NCBI RefSeq assembly: GCF_947488465.1
Contig: NZ_CANKZA010000005.1
Coordinates: 206,979 to 270,978 of the forward strand
DNA: 64,000 bases
DNA from: an uncultured Microbacterium sp.
GTDB taxonomy: Bacteria > Actinomycetota > Actinomycetes > Actinomycetales > Microbacteriaceae
Direction: 5' to 3'
Shown piece by piece: positions 63,970 through 64,000 of the stretch. Under the pieces are notes generated by a model, which was not told where the DNA came from, made no database searches, and saw only the letters and a program-made list of their open reading frames with translations. Each line of letters starts with the position of its first letter. Position 1 is the first letter of the stretch. A program made the translations under genes and the position numbers.

Positions 63970-64000
63970 GAGGGGGCTCAATCTGCCCCGTACCAGCGAG
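63970..64000. repeat. GAGGGGGC-type palindromic element, copy 5 (cut by window end)
   Basis: Only the left arm and the start of the loop are inside the window; it begins 70 nt after copy 4, so the array probably continues. Confidence 0.75.

Overview
The window is high-GC chromosomal DNA from an actinomycete, most likely Microbacterium or a close relative in the Microbacteriaceae. The reasons are strong GC bias at third codon positions, many GTG/TTG starts, pervasive 4-nt stop/start overlaps (ATGA/GTGA), and actinobacterial marker genes and gene orders: carD-ispDF-cysS-rlmB beside a divergent lipoprotein gene, phoU/senX3-regX3 near gpmA, ppk beside a GlnR-type regulator, DUF3097, DUF3263, a lone WXG100 gene, and a groEL without groES behind CIRCE operators. 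Species identity is an inference; no 16S rRNA gene is present.

Core region 1 (1-36.4 kb) is ordinary and densely packed. In order it holds a peptide-type ABC importer (substrate-binding protein, two permeases, start of the ATPase); an alpha/beta hydrolase; an AhpD-like protein and a Tyr/Ser phosphatase; a small SIP-like gene with a possible iron box; an arginase-family gene with an HExxH gene; PspA and a TPM-domain protein; a DUF3097-trmB-CPBP run; a remnant SMR transporter; a phosphopantetheinyl transferase-like gene; a mutT1-like-ppk-glnR block; a nitrobindin-like-ygfZ-FUSC run; gpmA; the phosphate-sensing genes phoU/senX3/regX3; carD-ispDF; a GNAT and an EamA gene; cysS-rlmB; DUF4032; a ugpC/msiK sugar-importer ATPase; and a DsbA-fold protein without its active-site cysteines.

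A genomic island of about 15.2 kb (36.5-51.8 kb) sits in a tRNA-Thr(TGT) gene. The last 45 bp of the tRNA region are repeated exactly at 51753-51797 as the far attachment site. The island looks immobilised and partly decayed: an excisionase-like gene is followed by an integrase cut off after its N-terminal half and joined to a DUF2599-like fragment. Its cargo is a HipBA toxin-antitoxin pair; a divergent locus with two paralogous lipoproteins, each next to a small secreted protein bracketed by two cysteines; a MacAB-like exporter whose adaptor carries a peptidoglycan-binding segment; and a class III lanthipeptide remnant with an intact precursor gene, a synthetase that has lost its middle, and a NarL-type two-component system directly downstream. 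This mix of antagonism and export genes is the most unusual content of the window.

Core region 2 (51.8-64 kb) resumes with a frameshifted secreted-protein remnant, a quinone-oxidoreductase-type dehydrogenase, a DMT/YdcZ-type transporter, nitroreductase and MsrB, DUF2332, DUF3263, a LytR_C protein, cspA, groEL, a WXG100 protein, an OmpR-type two-component system and a CPBP protease. Its gaps carry several families of palindromic intergenic repeats, one in a 140-bp tandem array, one in a roughly 70-bp array reaching the window end, and a 14-15 bp microrepeat tract.
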